Of a stretch of 5,863 bases of DNA, positions 1 to 5,445 are shown piece by piece (within the stretch, counting starts at the first letter, position 1; every line of letters starts with the position of its first letter). Source of the DNA: Flavobacteriaceae bacterium (GTDB lineage: Bacteria > Bacteroidota > Bacteroidia > Flavobacteriales > Flavobacteriaceae). Position numbers and translations under genes: made by a program. Under the pieces are notes generated by a model that made no database searches, was not told where the DNA came from, and saw nothing but the letters and a program-made list of their open reading frames with translations. The stretch spans positions 1 through 5,863 of the forward strand of contig CANJDA010000134.1 in NCBI GenBank assembly GCA_947472705.1, read 5' to 3'.

Positions 1-639
1 ATTGAATTGCATGCCGAAACGGTAATTATATCTACTGGAGCTTCAGCTAAATATTTGGGTTTACCTTCTGAGCAACATTATTTACAAACCGGTGGTGGGG
101 TTTCTGCTTGTGCGGTTTGCGACGGCTTTTTTTATAGAAATCAAGAAGTAGTGATTGTTGGAGCAGGAGATTCGGCTTGTGAAGAGGCTCATTATTTATC
201 TAAATTGTGTAAAAAAGTTACTATGTTGGTTCGTAGCGAGAAATTCAGAGCATCTAGAATTATGGAAGAGCGCGTTCGCAAAACGGAGAATATTACCATA
301 CTAATGAATCATGATACTGTTGAGGTGATTGGTGACGGACAAGTGGTGAACGAAGTAAAAGCGTTGAACAAAACTACTGGAGAAGAAATTATAATACCAG
401 CTACTGGGTTCTTTGTAGCCATTGGGCACAAACCTAATACAGATATTTTTGCTGACTATATTACCTTGGACGAAACGGGTTATATTGTCAATGTACCAGG
501 AAGTTCTAAAACCAATGTAGCGGGCGTTTTTGTAGCGGGTGATGCTGCCGATCATGTATATCGTCAAGCGATTACTGCTGCTGGAACGGGTTGTATGGCT
601 GCTTTGGATGCTGAACGTTATTTGGCTTCAAAAGACTAA
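1..639 (+). CDS. trxB: Thioredoxin-disulfide reductase, 5'-truncated by window edge
   Basis: NADPH-dependent FAD enzyme of the cytoplasm that reduces oxidised thioredoxin. The reading frame is open from base 1, so 212 codons are visible. By comparison with the roughly 320-residue E. coli enzyme, about 100 N-terminal residues, including the first FAD-binding GxGxxG motif, lie outside the window. What is seen: the redox-active CAVC disulfide motif at visible residues 37-40, preceded by GVSA and followed by DGFF as in the family; the NADPH-binding motif VGAGDSACEEA at about 53-63; AIGHKPNT; and the C-terminal FAD-contacting GVFVAGDAADHVYRQA followed by GTGCMAALDAERYL. These match low-molecular-weight bacterial TrxB very closely. 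The gene ends 51 bases before the stop codon of a convergent gene and is followed at once by a terminator hairpin. The start and promoter are not visible. Identification is secure. Confidence 0.96.
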   Translation: MELHAETVIISTGASAKYLGLPSEQHYLQTGGGVSACAVCDGFFYRNQEVVIVGAGDSACEEAHYLSKLCKKVTMLVRSEKFRASRIMEERVRKTENITILMNHDTVEVIGDGQVVNEVKALNKTTGEEIIIPATGFFVAIGHKPNTDIFADYITLDETGYIVNVPGSSKTNVAGVFVAGDAADHVYRQAITAAGTGCMAALDAERYLASKD

Positions 640-656
640 TATATTAAAATATAAAA

Positions 657-690
657 CAAAAAAATCCCGAAATATTCGGGATTTTTTGTT
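657..690. terminator. Bidirectional intrinsic terminator between trxB and the GIN-domain gene
   Basis: The arms AAAAAATCCCGAA and TTCGGGATTTTTT (about 659-671 and 675-687) pair perfectly around a 3-base loop. The core is a CCCGAA/TTCGGG stem flanked by an A-run on the left and a T-run on the right, so either strand gives a hairpin followed by U residues. It fills the 51-base gap between two convergent stop codons and can serve both genes. Confidence 0.88.
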
Positions 691-1530
691 TTATTTAGGT
701 GTTGGTTTTTTCCTAAGAATGGCACTATCGGTGAAGTGTTTGATGTCATATTTTATAGGTTCACCAAATAATTCTAATTCGCTGTTGCCAGATGCATCTA
801 TAGTTGCAATATTGCTAACGCTAATGCTGCCTTCAGCATAGGCTGTTAGTTCTATGGTGGCATTTTTAGCAGCTAATTTTTTTCCAGTGAAATCAGTGTT
901 ATTATCTAAGCGAAGTTTTAAATCGTTGATATCACCTTCAACTTCTGCTGAAGCTTTTTGATACATGTCAAATCGCATTTCGTTTGAAGAAATCAGCGCT
1001 TTTACAGTAGCACTTTTGCTTAAGTCGATGGCTGTTTTTTCAGATTTCAAATTCAATTCTACTTTTGATTTATCGTTGGCCATCAAAGTGAAGTTTTTTG
1101 TTTTGGCATTCAGAAACAATTTGGCATAGTCAAAACTCTTAAAGGTGATATTGTCCAAAACAACATCAGATAAAGCTGTTACATTAGTTTCGTCTTTGGC
1201 AATAACCATATTGAATTTATCGGTATAGGTTATACGAACACTCAATTTTTTATAGCTTGAAATATCTTTGGAAGTAGAAATTCTAAGGTTATTTCCGGCG
1301 AGTTTATAGTCTACAAATTCGATTAAATTATCGTCAGCTTCAATTTCTAGGGCACATTCGTTTCCTTTTACCAAGAAAACTTCTAGGTTGTCTTCCACTT
1401 CTATGCTTTCGAAACTTTCGATTTCTTTTTGTTCTAACTTAACAATTTTAGAGCCTTTTATTTTATCTTTCTTCTGGCTAAAAGAAGCAGTAGCCAAGAA
1501 AATAAAACTTAGTAGAATAATTTTTTTCAT
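691..1530 (-). CDS. Exported GIN-domain (DUF2807) protein, putative adhesin-head-like
   Basis: A 279-residue protein of unknown biochemical role, predicted to be exported. Residues 1-18 (MKKIILLSFIFLATASFS) form a typical signal peptide: two lysines, a hydrophobic core, and a small residue before a likely cleavage ahead of Gln19. There is no lipobox cysteine, so it is probably not a lipoprotein. From about residue 40 to the C-terminus the protein has the low-complexity beta-strand pattern of the DUF2807/GIN family, starting with FESIEVEDNLEVFLVKG and continuing with ADDNLIEF and NNLRIS. This family is common in Bacteroidota and is thought to form a right-handed beta-helix-like fold. The ATG is chosen because it directly begins the signal peptide; no Shine-Dalgarno sequence is seen, as is usual in this phylum. 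It is transcribed toward trxB. Its upstream neighbour on the same strand is the remnant of a paralogue, so the locus probably once held two tandem GIN genes. The family call is firm; any adhesion role is only a database-style guess. Confidence 0.88.
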   Translation of the reverse strand: MKKIILLSFIFLATASFSQKKDKIKGSKIVKLEQKEIESFESIEVEDNLEVFLVKGNECALEIEADDNLIEFVDYKLAGNNLRISTSKDISSYKKLSVRITYTDKFNMVIAKDETNVTALSDVVLDNITFKSFDYAKLFLNAKTKNFTLMANDKSKVELNLKSEKTAIDLSKSATVKALISSNEMRFDMYQKASAEVEGDINDLKLRLDNNTDFTGKKLAAKNATIELTAYAEGSISVSNIATIDASGNSELELFGEPIKYDIKHFTDSAILRKKPTPK

Positions 1531-1566
1531 GTAGGTGACACTGTTTGTTTTTACTTCGTAAAATTC

Positions 1567-1578
1567 GACCTATAGGTC
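1567..1578. repeat. 12-base perfect palindrome in leader of the GIN gene
   Basis: GACCTATAGGTC is a perfect palindrome. It lies downstream of the proposed -7 element of the minus-strand GIN gene, close to where transcription would start, and 37 bases before the ATG. A looser 7-base inverted pair, TGACACT (1536-1542) and AGTGTCA (1582-1588), spans the same leader. The position suits an operator, but a 12-base palindrome is expected about once by chance in a window of this size, so function is only a possibility. Confidence 0.3.
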
Positions 1579-1586
1579 TCGAGTGT

Positions 1587-1612
1587 CAAAAATATAAAAA
1601 AAAACATCCCAA
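1587..1612 (-). promoter_or_regulatory. Candidate Bacteroidota promoter for the GIN-domain gene
   Basis: Read on the minus strand, TATTTTTG at 1594-1587 fits the Bacteroidota -7 consensus TAnnTTTG and sits 56 bases upstream of the ATG. The only upstream TTG, at 1612-1610, gives a 15-base spacer, shorter than usual. The element also overlaps the T-run of the terminator of the upstream gene remnant. The -7 box is a good match; the -33 box is weak. Confidence 0.4.
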
Positions 1613-1630
1613 TTTTCATTGCGATGTTTT
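1596..1630 (-). terminator. Intrinsic terminator of the truncated GIN gene
   Basis: AAAACATC (1601-1608) pairs with GATGTTTT (1623-1630). After a C/C mismatch the stem continues as CAAT/ATTG closing a 4-base loop. On the minus strand the hairpin is followed by nine U residues (1604-1596). It begins only 6 bases after the stop codon of the remnant on the same strand, so it is that gene's original terminator, preserved although the gene is not. Confidence 0.8.
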
Positions 1631-1636
1631 ATTAAC

Positions 1637-1852
1637 TTATTCTTTGGAAACGCTTCCGCCCGAACTTTCTTCTTTGGAGACTGTTTTGGGGTTGCTATCA
1701 TAATCTATTGAGCTTCCACTCGAAGCTTTTGCACTTAAACTAACTCCAGGGTGAACATTTGTTGCGCTACCACTCGTGGCTTCAGCAGTTACATCATTAA
1801 CTAAAAGTTCATTCGCATCTATAGTACTACCGCTAGAAGAGTCTGTTTTTAA
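1637..1852 (-). pseudogene. 3' remnant of a second GIN-domain (DUF2807) gene
   Basis: On the minus strand, 71 codons are open between an in-frame TAG (1855-1853) and the stop TAA (1639-1637). They encode the recognisable C-terminal end of a GIN/DUF2807 protein: SSSGSTIDANELLVND, then VTAEATSGSA, then SLSAKASSGSSIDYDSNP and SKEESSGGSVSK. This Ser/Gly strand-turn pattern with a KEESSGGS tail is typical of intact Flavobacterium family members, which are usually over 200 residues and begin with a signal peptide. Here there is no signal peptide, no N-terminal two-thirds, and no ATG, GTG or TTG anywhere in frame, so no protein is expected. A different-frame ATG at 1862-1860 would join this frame only after loss of one base in the A-run near 1846, and would still lack export signals. 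The truncated end abuts the upstream region of the divergent DUF4442 gene, suggesting a deletion that removed the 5' part. The absence of internal stops suggests that the loss is recent. Confidence 0.75.
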
Positions 1853-1881
1853 CTATACCCATTCTTTTTTTAGTATTTTTA
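1848..1881 (+). promoter_or_regulatory. Weak candidate promoter for the DUF4442 gene
   Basis: TATTTTTA at 1874-1881 differs from the TAnnTTTG -7 consensus only in its last base and lies 18 bases before the ATG. TTTA at 1848-1851 could act as the -33 element with a 22-base spacer. No better match exists between the gene remnant and the start codon. Both boxes are imperfect. Confidence 0.25.
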
Positions 1882-1899
1882 TAGCAAAATAAAGCACTC

Positions 1900-2355
1900 A
1901 TGGAAGTTTCTCCTTTTAAATTAAACACATTTTTATTTTTTAAATTACCCTCAGCCTTTTGGTGTGGTGTAAGAGTTAAGGCTATTTCAAAACAGAAATG
2001 TGAGGCAACAGTAAAACATCATTGGTTCAATCAAAACCCATTTAATTCCATGTACTTTGCGGTACAAGCTATGGCCGCTGAGCTCACTACAGGTGCATTA
2101 GTAATGTTGCAAATTAGAGATAGCAAAGAAAAAATATCTATGTTAGTTGCTAATATCAAAGGAAATTATACTAAAAAAGCCACTGGTAGAATTACGTTTT
2201 TCTGTAATGATGGTCATGTAGTAGAAGAAGCAATTCAAAGAACAATCTCTTCAGGAGAAGGACAAACTATTTGGTTAAAATCCATAGGTATAGATGAAAA
2301 AGGGGATCAAGTTTCCGAAATGGATTTTGAATGGAGCATTAAATTAAAATCTTAA
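1900..2355 (+). CDS. DUF4442 domain protein, hotdog-fold thioesterase-like
   Basis: A 151-residue soluble protein without signal peptide or membrane segment. It resembles the DUF4442 family, which belongs to the hotdog superfamily that includes acyl-CoA thioesterases. Recognisable family segments are FKLNTFLFFKLPSAFW at the N-terminus, VKHHWFNQNPFNSMYFAVQAMAAELTTGALV at about 38-68 (the central-helix region of the hotdog fold; the N-P-F-S-M-A-E pattern is characteristic), YTKKATGRITFFCNDG, and GEGQTIWLKSIGIDEKGD toward the C-terminus. The length is full for the family. The ATG at 1900 is the first available and fits the conserved N-terminus. It is transcribed alone, divergent from the GIN remnant, with a terminator right after its stop. 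Thioesterase activity on an acyl-CoA or acyl-ACP is inferred from fold only; substrate and pathway are unknown. Confidence 0.85.
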   Translation: MEVSPFKLNTFLFFKLPSAFWCGVRVKAISKQKCEATVKHHWFNQNPFNSMYFAVQAMAAELTTGALVMLQIRDSKEKISMLVANIKGNYTKKATGRITFFCNDGHVVEEAIQRTISSGEGQTIWLKSIGIDEKGDQVSEMDFEWSIKLKS

Positions 2356-2392
2356 AAAAAAAGTGCTGTTCAAATGAACAACACTTTTTTTT
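2355..2392 (+). terminator. Intrinsic terminator after the DUF4442 gene
   Basis: An A-run plus GTG (to 2365), one C/A mismatch, then TGTTC (2367-2371) pairs across the loop AAAT with GAACA (2376-2380), and CAC plus eight T (2382-2392) completes the structure. It starts at the stop codon itself. The A/T flanks would let it work in either direction, but no minus-strand gene lies to its right. Confidence 0.85.
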
Positions 2393-2498
2393 CTATAAAG
2401 ATTTTTTGAATTAATAATTTTTACAGTTGTAAGCTAACCTAATTGTATGTTTCATTAATTATATCAACAAATCTAACCAAATCGTAAATGTAATAGTC

Positions 2499-2545
2499 TT
2501 AAAGTTTTATTAAAGTTTGTTAAGATGATTTATTTTTTAAAATAA
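2499..2545. repeat. Short repeats upstream of the grpE promoter
   Basis: TTAAAGTTT occurs twice, at 2499-2507 and 2510-2518, one helical turn apart, followed by a partial copy starting near 2520. The inverted pair TTATTTT/AAAATAA lies at 2530-2545. All lie 30-80 bases upstream of the -33 box. In DNA this A/T-rich, such matches are easily accidental; a regulator site or UP-like element is only conceivable. Confidence 0.2.
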
Positions 2546-2576
2546 GAGCCATTTAAGTCAATAAAAATGGTGACAA

Positions 2577-2609
2577 TTTGACATTTTTAAAGAAATGGCA
2601 GTACTTTTG
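2577..2609 (+). promoter_or_regulatory. Bacteroidota-type promoter of the grpE-dnaJ operon
   Basis: TTTG at 2577-2580 and TACTTTTG at 2602-2609 match the -33 and -7 elements (TTTG, TAnnTTTG) of the primary sigma factor of this phylum, with a 21-base spacer in the accepted range. Transcription would start around 2614-2617, giving a leader of only about 10-13 bases before the ATG at 2627. No CIRCE inverted repeat or E. coli sigma-32-like element is seen. The preceding A/T-rich stretch (2393-2576) holds no gene. Confidence 0.72.
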
Positions 2610-2626
2610 CAATCCAAACAGCGAAA

Positions 2627-3196
2627 ATGAAAATTAAAAATATTTTTAAAAATAAGACAGAAATGAATACGGAAAACACGGATAAAGAACCTATTGAAAA
2701 CGAAATGGAAAACGTGATTAATGAAGTAGAAACAGCTGAAGAACTTACTGTTGAAGCTAAATTGGAAGAGGATTTAGCCAAAGAAAAAGATAAATTTCTT
2801 CGCCTTTTTGCTGAATTTGAAAATTTTAAAAAGCGAACAATAAAAGAACGTATTGATTTGTTTAAAACTGCCAATCAAGAAGTGTTACAAGCCATGTTGC
2901 CAGTTTTAGACGATTTTGATAGAGCCATGATTCAAATAGCGAAATCTGATGATGAGGTTTTATTGAAAGGAGTTGAATTAATTCATGAAAAACTTAAAAC
3001 AACATTAATTGCAAAAGGGTTAGAGCAAGTTGATATTAGAATAGGAGATGCTTTTAATGCTGATTTTGCTGAAGCCATTACACAAATCCCAGCACCAAGT
3101 GATGAGCTTAAAGGCAAAATTGTTGATGTAGTTGAAAAAGGATATAAATTGGGTGATAAAATTATTCGCTTTCCAAAAGTGGTAATTGGTCAATAA
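2627..3196 (+). CDS. grpE: GrpE, nucleotide exchange factor of DnaK
   Basis: Cytoplasmic co-chaperone that acts as a dimer and releases ADP from DnaK, so that the chaperone can rebind ATP and let go of its client. The 189 residues follow the family order: a variable acidic N-terminus (about 13-45), a long alpha-helical, coiled-coil dimerisation region containing LRLFAEFENFKKR (58-70), the LPVLDDFDRAM segment (91-101), and a C-terminal beta-domain from about 130 with GLEQVDIRIGDAFNADFAEA and the closing GYKLGDKIIRFPKVVIG (172-188), which form the GrpE signature region. The start is taken at the first ATG, just downstream of the promoter. A second ATG at codon 13 (2663) opens the acidic part and is a real alternative. 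dnaJ follows after 9 bases, so the two are co-transcribed. dnaK is not in the window. Confidence 0.95.
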   Translation: MKIKNIFKNKTEMNTENTDKEPIENEMENVINEVETAEELTVEAKLEEDLAKEKDKFLRLFAEFENFKKRTIKERIDLFKTANQEVLQAMLPVLDDFDRAMIQIAKSDDEVLLKGVELIHEKLKTTLIAKGLEQVDIRIGDAFNADFAEAITQIPAPSDELKGKIVDVVEKGYKLGDKIIRFPKVVIGQ

Positions 3197-3205
3197 ATTA
3201 AGAGT

Positions 3206-4330
3206 ATGAGCAAAAAAGATTTTTACGAAATATTAGGTGTTTCCAAAAACGCTACTGCAGATGAAATAAAAAAAGCTTACCGAAAGAAAGCAATAGAATT
3301 TCACCCTGATAAAAACCCGGGAAATAAAGAAGCTGAAGAGAACTTCAAAACGGCTGCTGAAGCCTATGAAGTACTGAGTGATCCTGATAAAAAAGCTAAA
3401 TATGATCAATATGGTCACGCTGCTTTTGATGGGGCAGGAGGTTTTGGAGGCGGACACCATATGAATATGGATGATATTTTCAGTCAGTTTGGAGATATTT
3501 TCGGAGGTGCTTTCGGTGGTGGAGGATTTGGTGGTTTCGGTGGAAATGGAGGTGGACAACGTCGTGTGAAAGGAAGTAATCTCCGCATAAAAGTGAAAAT
3601 GACTTTAGAAGAAATTGCCAATGGTGTTGAGAAAAAAGTAAAAGTTAAACGGAAAATCCAAGCTCAAGGAGTAAAATATAAAACCTGTTCAACTTGTAAC
3701 GGACAAGGACAAGTATTGCGAGTGACTAATACAATTTTGGGTAGAATGCAATCGGCTACAACCTGTCATGTATGTGGAGGAACAGGACAAACAATTGAAA
3801 GCAAACCCAACAATGCCGACTCACATGGAATGATTCTAGAAGATGAAACGGTATCCATTAAAATTCCAGCTGGAGTAGTAGATGGGATGCAATTAAAAGT
3901 TTCTGGAAAAGGAAATGACGCGCCAGGTAACGGAATAGCAGGCGATTTAATAGTAGTTATTGAAGAACAAGAACACGAGTTTTTAAAACGGGAAGGTGAA
4001 AATCTTCATTATGATTTATACATCAGCATTGCCGAAGCTGCTTTGGGAGTTTCGAAAGAAATAGATGCCGTAAACGGAAAAGTGAGAATTAAACTAGAAG
4101 AGGGTATACAATCGGGTAAAATATTACGTCTGAAAGGAAAAGGAATTCCAAGTTTAAATAGTTATGGAAATGGTGATTTATTAGTACATGTAAATGTATG
4201 GACTCCTAAAACATTATCTAAAGAGCAAAGACAGTTTTTTGAAAAATCTTTAACCGATGAAAATTTTATACCAAATCCCGAAAAAAGTGATAAATCTTTT
4301 TTTGAAAAAGTAAAAGATATGTTTTCATAA
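3206..4330 (+). CDS. dnaJ: Chaperone DnaJ (Hsp40) with only two zinc-finger motifs
   Basis: Co-chaperone that delivers unfolded proteins to DnaK and stimulates its ATPase through the J domain. The 374 residues contain, in order: a J domain (about 5-70) with the essential HPD at 33-35; a Gly/Phe-rich linker (about 75-118); a shortened cysteine-rich region; the substrate-binding beta-domains (about 210-340, with IKIPAGVVDGMQLKVSGKG and GDLLVHVNV); and a C-terminal dimerisation tail. Canonical type I DnaJ has four CxxCxGxG motifs. Here only two exist, CSTCNGQG (C161, C164) and CHVCGGTG (C187, C190). By position they are motifs 2 and 3, which together make zinc site 2. Motifs 1 and 4 (zinc site 1) are replaced by cysteine-free sequence, with no sign of a frameshift. 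I believe this shortened form is usual in flavobacteria. It is the second gene of the grpE operon and ends ahead of two stem-loops. Confidence 0.96.
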   Translation: MSKKDFYEILGVSKNATADEIKKAYRKKAIEFHPDKNPGNKEAEENFKTAAEAYEVLSDPDKKAKYDQYGHAAFDGAGGFGGGHHMNMDDIFSQFGDIFGGAFGGGGFGGFGGNGGGQRRVKGSNLRIKVKMTLEEIANGVEKKVKVKRKIQAQGVKYKTCSTCNGQGQVLRVTNTILGRMQSATTCHVCGGTGQTIESKPNNADSHGMILEDETVSIKIPAGVVDGMQLKVSGKGNDAPGNGIAGDLIVVIEEQEHEFLKREGENLHYDLYISIAEAALGVSKEIDAVNGKVRIKLEEGIQSGKILRLKGKGIPSLNSYGNGDLLVHVNVWTPKTLSKEQRQFFEKSLTDENFIPNPEKSDKSFFEKVKDMFS

Positions 4331-4356
4331 TATAAAAAATAGTTTTACATTTGAGT

Positions 4357-4380
4357 ATTACTTGGAAACAAGTAATTTCT
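4357..4380 (+). terminator. First stem-loop after dnaJ
   Basis: ATTACTTG (4357-4364) and CAAGTAAT (4369-4376) pair perfectly around a GAAA tetraloop, a stable loop type, and are followed by a T-rich run (TTTCTTTTT). The stem is A/T-rich, so termination may be partial. It could alternatively act as a 3'-end stabiliser in front of the stronger hairpin 22 bases downstream. Confidence 0.5.
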
Positions 4381-4397
4381 TTTTCATAGCAATTTTT

Positions 4398-4436
4398 CCC
4401 ATCCTTGTGTTACAATAAGGGTGGGTTTTTTGTTTT
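4398..4436 (+). terminator. Strong intrinsic terminator of the grpE-dnaJ operon
   Basis: CCCATCCTT (4398-4406) pairs with AAGGGTGGG (4417-4425) through nine pairs including one G-U, with further TTGT/ACAA pairing possible inside the loop. Six T residues, a G and four more T follow. This G/C-rich stem plus U-tract is the most typical terminator in the window and separates the chaperone operon from the ABC genes. Confidence 0.88.
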
Positions 4437-4437
4437 C

Positions 4438-4472
4438 TTTAACATTCTTTTTTCTGCAAATAGCTACTTTTA
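4438..4472 (+). promoter_or_regulatory. Candidate promoter of the ABC transporter operon
   Basis: TACTTTTA at 4465-4472 matches the TAnnTTTG -7 consensus except for its last base. TTTA at 4438-4441 is a possible -33 element with a 23-base spacer, at the long end of the range. It lies between the upstream terminator and the ATG at 4522, where a promoter is needed. Imperfect in both boxes. Confidence 0.35.
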
Positions 4473-4521
4473 CACACTCTTTGTCAATCAGACTAATCAG
4501 GAGCAACAAATTATTAAATGC

Positions 4522-5445
4522 ATGAGTAATATTCTCGAAGTAAGACAAGTTGTTAAGCAATATGGTAATTATACCGCGCTCAATGAAGTATCTTTAACTG
4601 TTCCAAAAGGGAGCATATACGGACTTCTAGGTCCTAATGGCGCCGGAAAAACCTCTCTCATTCGAATCATTAATCAAATCACAATGCCCGATAGCGGTGA
4701 AGTAATTCTTGATGGTGAAAAATTAAAACCAGAACATGTTAGCATGATTGGCTATATGCCCGAGGAAAGAGGGTTGTATAAAACCATGAAAGTAGGAGAG
4801 CAGTGCTTGTATTTGGCCCAATTAAAAGGCTTGACCAAAGCAGAAGCTAAAAAAGAATTAGACTATTGGTTTGAACGCTTGGAAATTCAAGGCTGGTGGA
4901 ACAAAAAGATCCAAGAACTTTCTAAAGGAATGGCTCAAAAGATTCAATTTGTGGTGACGGTATTACACAAACCTAAATTGCTAATCCTTGATGAACCTTT
5001 CTCAGGTTTTGACCCTGTCAATGCCAATTTGATTAAAGACGAAATCATCGAGTTAAACCGCCAAGGAACTTCTGTTATTTTTTCAACACACCGCATGGAA
5101 AGTGTCGAAGAAATGTGTGATCACATCGCTTTAATCCACAAATCAAACAAACTCATAGAAGGCAAATTGACCGATGTTAAAAAACAATACAGAACCAACG
5201 ATTATGAAGTTGGAATCTTGACTAATAATGTGGAAGGATTGATGTATGACTTGTCACAGAAATTTACATTAACTCAAACCGATTTCAAATCGCTAAATGA
5301 CGAATTGAAACTAAAAATTAATTTGGGTAATGCTGCTCCCAATGAATTGCTGAATACTTTAGTACAACGAGGGCAAGTAACCCACTTTGTAGAGAAAATC
5401 CCGAGCGTGAATGATATTTTTATACAAACTGTAAGCGAGAAATAA
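4522..5445 (+). CDS. ABC transporter ATP-binding subunit, NatA-like
   Basis: Cytoplasmic ATPase of an ABC-2-type exporter, 307 residues from the ATG chosen here. Seen in order: Walker A GPNGAGKTS (37-45); Q-loop region IGYMPEERGLY, where the usual glutamine is glutamate (E81); signature LSKGM (133-137), a common variant of LSGGQ; Walker B LLILDEP (153-159); D-loop SGFD (161-164); and H-loop histidine (H190). A C-terminal extension of about 85 residues follows, as in NatA/YhaQ-like ATPases. The frame continues upstream to a TTG at 4405, but that stretch runs through the dnaJ terminator and encodes no conserved residues. The ATG before SNILEVRQVVKQYG fits the family start. The next gene starts within its stop codon (TAATG), indicating translational coupling and a shared complex. 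Substrate is unknown; sodium export is known only for some relatives. Confidence 0.92.
   Translation: MSNILEVRQVVKQYGNYTALNEVSLTVPKGSIYGLLGPNGAGKTSLIRIINQITMPDSGEVILDGEKLKPEHVSMIGYMPEERGLYKTMKVGEQCLYLAQLKGLTKAEAKKELDYWFERLEIQGWWNKKIQELSKGMAQKIQFVVTVLHKPKLLILDEPFSGFDPVNANLIKDEIIELNRQGTSVIFSTHRMESVEEMCDHIALIHKSNKLIEGKLTDVKKQYRTNDYEVGILTNNVEGLMYDLSQKFTLTQTDFKSLNDELKLKINLGNAAPNELLNTLVQRGQVTHFVEKIPSVNDIFIQTVSEK

Noticed and set aside
301..567. Minus-strand open frame inside trxB
   Set aside because: Antisense to conserved trxB sequence with no recognisable domain.
539..841. Plus-strand open frame running from trxB through the terminator into the GIN gene
   Set aside because: It spans two genes in other frames and a terminator hairpin; no coding signature.
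1531..1899. Mobile element or small RNA in the long gap between GIN and DUF4442 genes
   Set aside because: The space is accounted for by a terminator and the GIN gene remnant; there are no terminal inverted repeats, no transposase sequence, and no RNA fold beyond the terminator.
2393..2626. CIRCE or other classical heat-shock operator upstream of grpE
   Set aside because: Looked for TTAGCACTC/GAGTGCTAA-type inverted repeats and sigma-32-like boxes; none is present.
2587..2874. Minus-strand open frame rich in Ser/Phe/Leu opposite grpE
   Set aside because: Complement of acidic and lysine-rich grpE codons; it overlaps the grpE promoter and has no family resemblance.
3233..3559. Serine/isoleucine-rich open frame on the minus strand opposite dnaJ
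   Set aside because: It is antisense to the J domain and Gly/Phe region; its composition is explained by the complement of Gly/Asp/Phe/Lys codons, and dnaJ is unambiguous.
4405..4521. Upstream extension of the ABC ATPase from a TTG start, giving a hydrophobic N-terminus
   Set aside because: The region contains the U-tract of the dnaJ terminator and the probable promoter; the conserved ATPase start is the ATG at 4522.
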